A DNA stretch of 8,496 nt, taken from contig CAMFLG010000113.1 in NCBI GenBank assembly GCA_945957495.1, positions 1 to 8,496 on the forward strand, in the 5' to 3' direction. This DNA comes from an uncultured Pseudorhodobacter sp. Lineage in GTDB: Bacteria; Pseudomonadota; Alphaproteobacteria; Rhodobacterales; Rhodobacteraceae. Positions 6,583 to 8,496 of the stretch are shown piece by piece. Position numbers and translations under genes: made by a program. Under the pieces are notes generated by a model that saw only the letters and a program-made list of their open reading frames with translations, had not been told where the DNA came from and ran no database searches. The stretch's first letter is position 1; the number at the start of each line of letters is the position of its first letter.

Positions 6583-7079
6583 GCGCCACTCTCCTTCAGG
6601 CCTTGATACTGGCGCCGCTGCTCTGGGTCCATCATTGCTTCCAATACGGTGCGAAAGCCTTGCACGGCCACCGGCCCTGCGGCGCGATAGGCGGCCCGCA
6701 TCCGCGCCCGCTGCGCATCCGACAGCGCACGTTCCAGCGCCGCACCCTTGTCTGTCAGGTACAGATGCCGCTCGCGCTTGTCGGCGCGGCCAACCCGCGC
6801 CTCGACCAGACCGTCATCGAACAAGGCGCGCAGCACCCGGTTCAGCGACTGCTTTGTCACCCCAAGCACCGCCAGCAGGTTGCCCACCGTGGTTCCGGGC
6901 GAACGGTTGATGAAATGCACCGCCCGGTGATGCGCGCGGCCGTAATCCAGCCCCTCCAGAATGCGGTCGGGATCAGAGGTAAAGCCGCGATAGGCAAAGA
7001 ACATCGCCTCGATGCCCTTGCGCAGGTTTTCATCCGTCAGAAACAGCAGGCTTTCGCCGCCGGTTGAGTTTTCGGCCAT
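6579..7079 (-). CDS. petP: MarR-family transcriptional regulator, PetP-like
   Basis: A 166-residue dimeric winged-helix DNA-binding protein of the MarR family. Helical N-terminal part about 10-55; the winged helix spans about 60-112, with recognition helix TKQSLNRVLRALFDDG (75-90) and wing ARVGRADKRERHLYLTDKG (94-112), whose D-K-R pattern is the MarR hallmark. A C-terminal helix pair (about 113-160) would serve dimerisation. The ATG at 7079 has GGGAGG 5 bases upstream. The stop overlaps the response-regulator start as ATGA, so the two are translationally coupled, as described for petP-petR in Rhodobacter. It is transcribed divergently from ilvE across 138 bases that hold an operator-like inverted repeat, suggesting autoregulation. 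The symbol is an inference from the pairing. Confidence 0.87.
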   Translation of the reverse strand: MAENSTGGESLLFLTDENLRKGIEAMFFAYRGFTSDPDRILEGLDYGRAHHRAVHFINRSPGTTVGNLLAVLGVTKQSLNRVLRALFDDGLVEARVGRADKRERHLYLTDKGAALERALSDAQRARMRAAYRAAGPVAVQGFRTVLEAMMDPEQRRQYQGLKESGA

Positions 7080-7098
7080 TGGTGCCTCCCTTAACCTG

Positions 7099-7127
7099 AA
7101 TTTACGTCAGTGTTGTTGACATTCCAA
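7099..7127 (-). promoter_or_regulatory. Candidate sigma-70-type promoter for petP-petR
   Basis: On the - strand TTGGAA (7127-7122) and TAAATT (7104-7099) are spaced by exactly 17 bases, about 20 bases upstream of the petP ATG. The resulting leader would be very short. Both boxes deviate from consensus, so this is tentative. Confidence 0.35.
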
Positions 7128-7135
7128 GTCACAAC
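7112..7135. promoter_or_regulatory. Operator-like inverted repeat in the petP-ilvE intergenic region
   Basis: GTTGTTGAC (7112-7120) and GTCACAAC (7128-7135) form an imperfect inverted repeat with a 7-base spacer; the reverse complement of the right arm is GTTGTGAC, differing by one inserted T. Size and location suit a dimeric regulator such as the adjacent MarR protein. It overlaps the proposed petP -35 box. A perfect TTGACA also lies at 7116-7121 on the + strand, without a good -10 at normal spacing. Confidence 0.4.
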
Positions 7136-7182
7136 TGTTAGCCAGCGGTCGATTTCGCGCAACTTTATGTCCATTTCGGACC

Positions 7183-7188
7183 TATACT
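7183..7188 (+). promoter_or_regulatory. Candidate -10 box of the ilvE promoter
   Basis: TATACT, one base off the consensus, 29 bases before the ilvE ATG. The base run 17 bases upstream (CAACTT at 7160-7165) is a poor -35, so an activator or a weak promoter is possible. A short GTCC/GGAC inverted repeat (7169-7181) abuts it. Confidence 0.35.
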
Positions 7189-7217
7189 GCGCAACATTCG
7201 AAAAATAGGGGGCGAAG

Positions 7218-8084
7218 ATGGCTGGATATGACGATCGCGACGGGTTCATCTGGATGGACGGCAAGCTGGTGGAATGGCGTTCGGCGAACGTTCATATCCT
7301 GACCCATGCGCTGCATTACGCATCGGCGGTGTTTGAAGGCGAACGGTGCTACAACGGCAAGATCTTCAAATCGACCGAACATTCGGAACGGCTGCGGATG
7401 TCGGGAGAGTTGCTGGACATGCCGCTGCCCTATTCGGTGGCCGAGATCAATGCGGCGAAAGAGGCGGTGCTGAAGGCCAACAACCTGACCGACGCCTATG
7501 TGCGTGCCATCGCCTGGCGCGGTGCGGGCGAGGATATGGGCGTGGCGTCAAAGCGCAACCCGATCCGGCTGGCGGTGGCTTGCTGGACCTGGGGCAGCTA
7601 TTACGGCGACGCCAAGTTCAAGGGCGCCAAGCTGGACATTGCGAAATGGAAGCGCCCCTCGCCCGAAACCATCCCGCATGCGGCAAAGGCGGCGGGGCTT
7701 TACATGATCTGCACCATGTCGAAACACGCGGCCGAGGCGAAGGGCTGCTCTGACGCGATGATGTACGACTATCGCGGCTATGTGGCCGAGGCGACCGGGG
7801 CGAATATCTTTTTCGTCAAGGATGGCGAAGTGCATACGCCGAAACCCGATTGCATCCTGAACGGCATCACCCGGCAAACCGTGATCGGCATGTTGAAGGC
7901 CATGGGCATCACCGTTCATGAACGCCACATCCTGCCGGAAGAGTTGGAAGGGTTCCAGCAATGCTGGCTGACCGGCACCGCCGCTGAAGTCACGCCGGTG
8001 GGGCAGATTGGGGATTATACGTTCGAAGTGGGCGATCTGACCAAGCGCGTCGCCACCGAATACGAAAAACTCGTCCGCGCCTGA
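7218..8084 (+). CDS. ilvE: Branched-chain amino acid aminotransferase
   Basis: Cytosolic fold-type IV PLP enzyme that makes the last step of leucine, isoleucine and valine synthesis, transferring the amino group from glutamate to the 2-oxo acids. The 288 residues cover the whole family length. Visible features are WMDGKLVEW (12-20), THALHYASAVFEGERCYNG (29-47) with the family's H-A-L-H-Y-x-x-x-V-F-E-G pattern, the PLP lysine Lys157 in HAAKAAGLYM, the GYVAEATGANIF block (187-198) with Glu191, LNGITRQTV (214-222), and TGTAAEVTPV (252-261). These are the expected substrate and cofactor contacts. The ATG at 7218 follows AGGGGG with 5 bases between. It is divergent from petP and ends before a strong hairpin. 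A D-amino-acid transaminase in the same fold is possible but fits less well. Confidence 0.94.
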   Translation: MAGYDDRDGFIWMDGKLVEWRSANVHILTHALHYASAVFEGERCYNGKIFKSTEHSERLRMSGELLDMPLPYSVAEINAAKEAVLKANNLTDAYVRAIAWRGAGEDMGVASKRNPIRLAVACWTWGSYYGDAKFKGAKLDIAKWKRPSPETIPHAAKAAGLYMICTMSKHAAEAKGCSDAMMYDYRGYVAEATGANIFFVKDGEVHTPKPDCILNGITRQTVIGMLKAMGITVHERHILPEELEGFQQCWLTGTAAEVTPVGQIGDYTFEVGDLTKRVATEYEKLVRA

Positions 8085-8097
8085 GCGGGGGCGGATG

Positions 8098-8130
8098 GCA
8101 AAGGGCGCGGGTCACACCGCGCCCTTTTGC
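8098..8130. terminator. Hairpin terminator between convergent ilvE and ADI-like genes
   Basis: Perfect 11-bp stem AAAGGGCGCGG (8100-8110) with CCGCGCCCTTT (8117-8127) around a 6-base loop. It extends by GC pairs at each end if one T bulges. On the + strand a short TTTT follows the GC core, and on the - strand the core is followed by TTT. It fills the 50-base gap between the ilvE stop (8084) and the convergent stop (8135), so it probably terminates both genes. Confidence 0.75.
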
Positions 8131-8134
8131 ATTG

Positions 8135-8496
8135 CTAAACCCGGTCGCGCTGCAGCGGTGTGGTGGAACAATGCAGTCCACCGCCGTTGGCCTGCACAGC
8201 CTCGAACGGAATCGTCGTCCAGGTCACGCCATGCGCCGCCAGTCGGTCCAGCGTGCGATTGCTGGCGCCTTCGGGCATCAACAGCTTGCCGGGGGCAATG
8301 GCCAGCGAGTTGTTGATCCAGCCGTCATCGGAGGGGTCCAGTTCAACCGTATGGATGCCGCGCGCCTTCAACTCCTCCAGAAAGCTGAAAGGCAAGCCGT
8401 TCGGGCTGATCAGCGCCAGATCCTTGTCGATCATCAGGAACGACACGTCGAGGTGAATGTCATAACCCGGCAGATCGACGATCAGCAGTTCCACGC
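8135..8496 (-). CDS. Arginine deiminase/dimethylargininase-superfamily enzyme (N-terminal part missing)
   Basis: The C-terminal 119 codons of a protein whose start lies beyond the right edge; the GTG at 8494 is internal. Two catalytic signatures of the amidinotransferase superfamily (arginine deiminase, DDAH, glycine amidinotransferase) are visible: the histidine in YDIHLDVSFL (visible residues 11-20, His14 and Asp16) and the nucleophilic cysteine Cys109 in NGGGLHCSTTPLQRD, near the C-terminus as expected. These enzymes attack guanidino carbons of arginine, methylarginines or related compounds via a thiouronium intermediate. The short tail after the cysteine and the GGGLHCSTTPL wording suit DDAH-like or arginine-deiminase-like members more than agmatine deiminase. 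The exact substrate cannot be decided without the N-terminal half. It converges on ilvE with a shared terminator between them. Confidence 0.83.
   Translation of the reverse strand, partial: VELLIVDLPGYDIHLDVSFLMIDKDLALISPNGLPFSFLEELKARGIHTVELDPSDDGWINNSLAIAPGKLLMPEGASNRTLDRLAAHGVTWTTIPFEAVQANGGGLHCSTTPLQRDRV

Noticed and set aside
5233..6606. A 457-codon + strand open frame spanning parts of three - strand genes
   Set aside because: It crosses the boundaries of the deacetylase, exported protein and response regulator, each of which is well supported. Its own translation shows no domain.
1..8496. CRISPR arrays, insertion sequences, tRNAs, phage or toxin-antitoxin genes
   Set aside because: No regularly spaced direct repeats, transposase-like frames, terminal inverted repeats, tRNA cloverleaf sequences or compositional break were seen. 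The stretch reads as stable core genome.

Overview
The window reads as ordinary chromosome from a high-GC alphaproteobacterium, most likely a member of the Rhodobacteraceae (Rhodobacter/Paracoccus relatives). The reasons are the codon use, the close resemblance of the MarR/OmpR-type pair to the Rhodobacter PetP-PetR regulators, and the linkage of a histone-deacetylase-like gene with xseB, ispA and dxs. No mobile element, phage gene, CRISPR array, tRNA or rRNA is visible. I infer the taxonomy from protein character only.

Layout from left to right. A 5'-truncated TerC/Alx-type membrane protein (+ strand) ends in two tandem hairpins, the second a textbook intrinsic terminator. It converges on a small exported HdeA-like protein (- strand). 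A long block of - strand genes follows. In transcription order from 7079 down to 1318 these are: a MarR-type regulator (petP-like), an OmpR-type response regulator (petR-like), a small exported protein of unknown function, a histone-deacetylase-family amidohydrolase, xseB, ispA and dxs. Divergent from petP, on the + strand, is ilvE (branched-chain aminotransferase). It ends in a strong hairpin shared with a convergent, edge-truncated gene of the arginine deiminase/amidinotransferase superfamily.

The - strand block is very tightly packed. petP and petR share ATGA. The deacetylase overlaps the gene before it, and xseB overlaps the deacetylase through ATGA. ispA starts on the last base of the xseB stop codon, and dxs starts 12 bases after ispA. 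The largest gap, 69 bases, lies between petR and the small exported protein. Functionally, dxs (DXP synthase, entry to the MEP pathway) and ispA (farnesyl diphosphate synthase) give isoprenoid precursor supply. xseB is a DNA-repair nuclease subunit that travels with them, and the petPR pair is the regulatory head.

I found no convincing previously undescribed system. The most worthwhile leads are the orphan PetPR pair at the head of an isoprenoid cluster, the operator-like inverted repeat in the petP-ilvE intergenic region, the unknown exported protein coupled to a deacetylase, and the unresolved substrate of the ADI-superfamily enzyme at the right edge.
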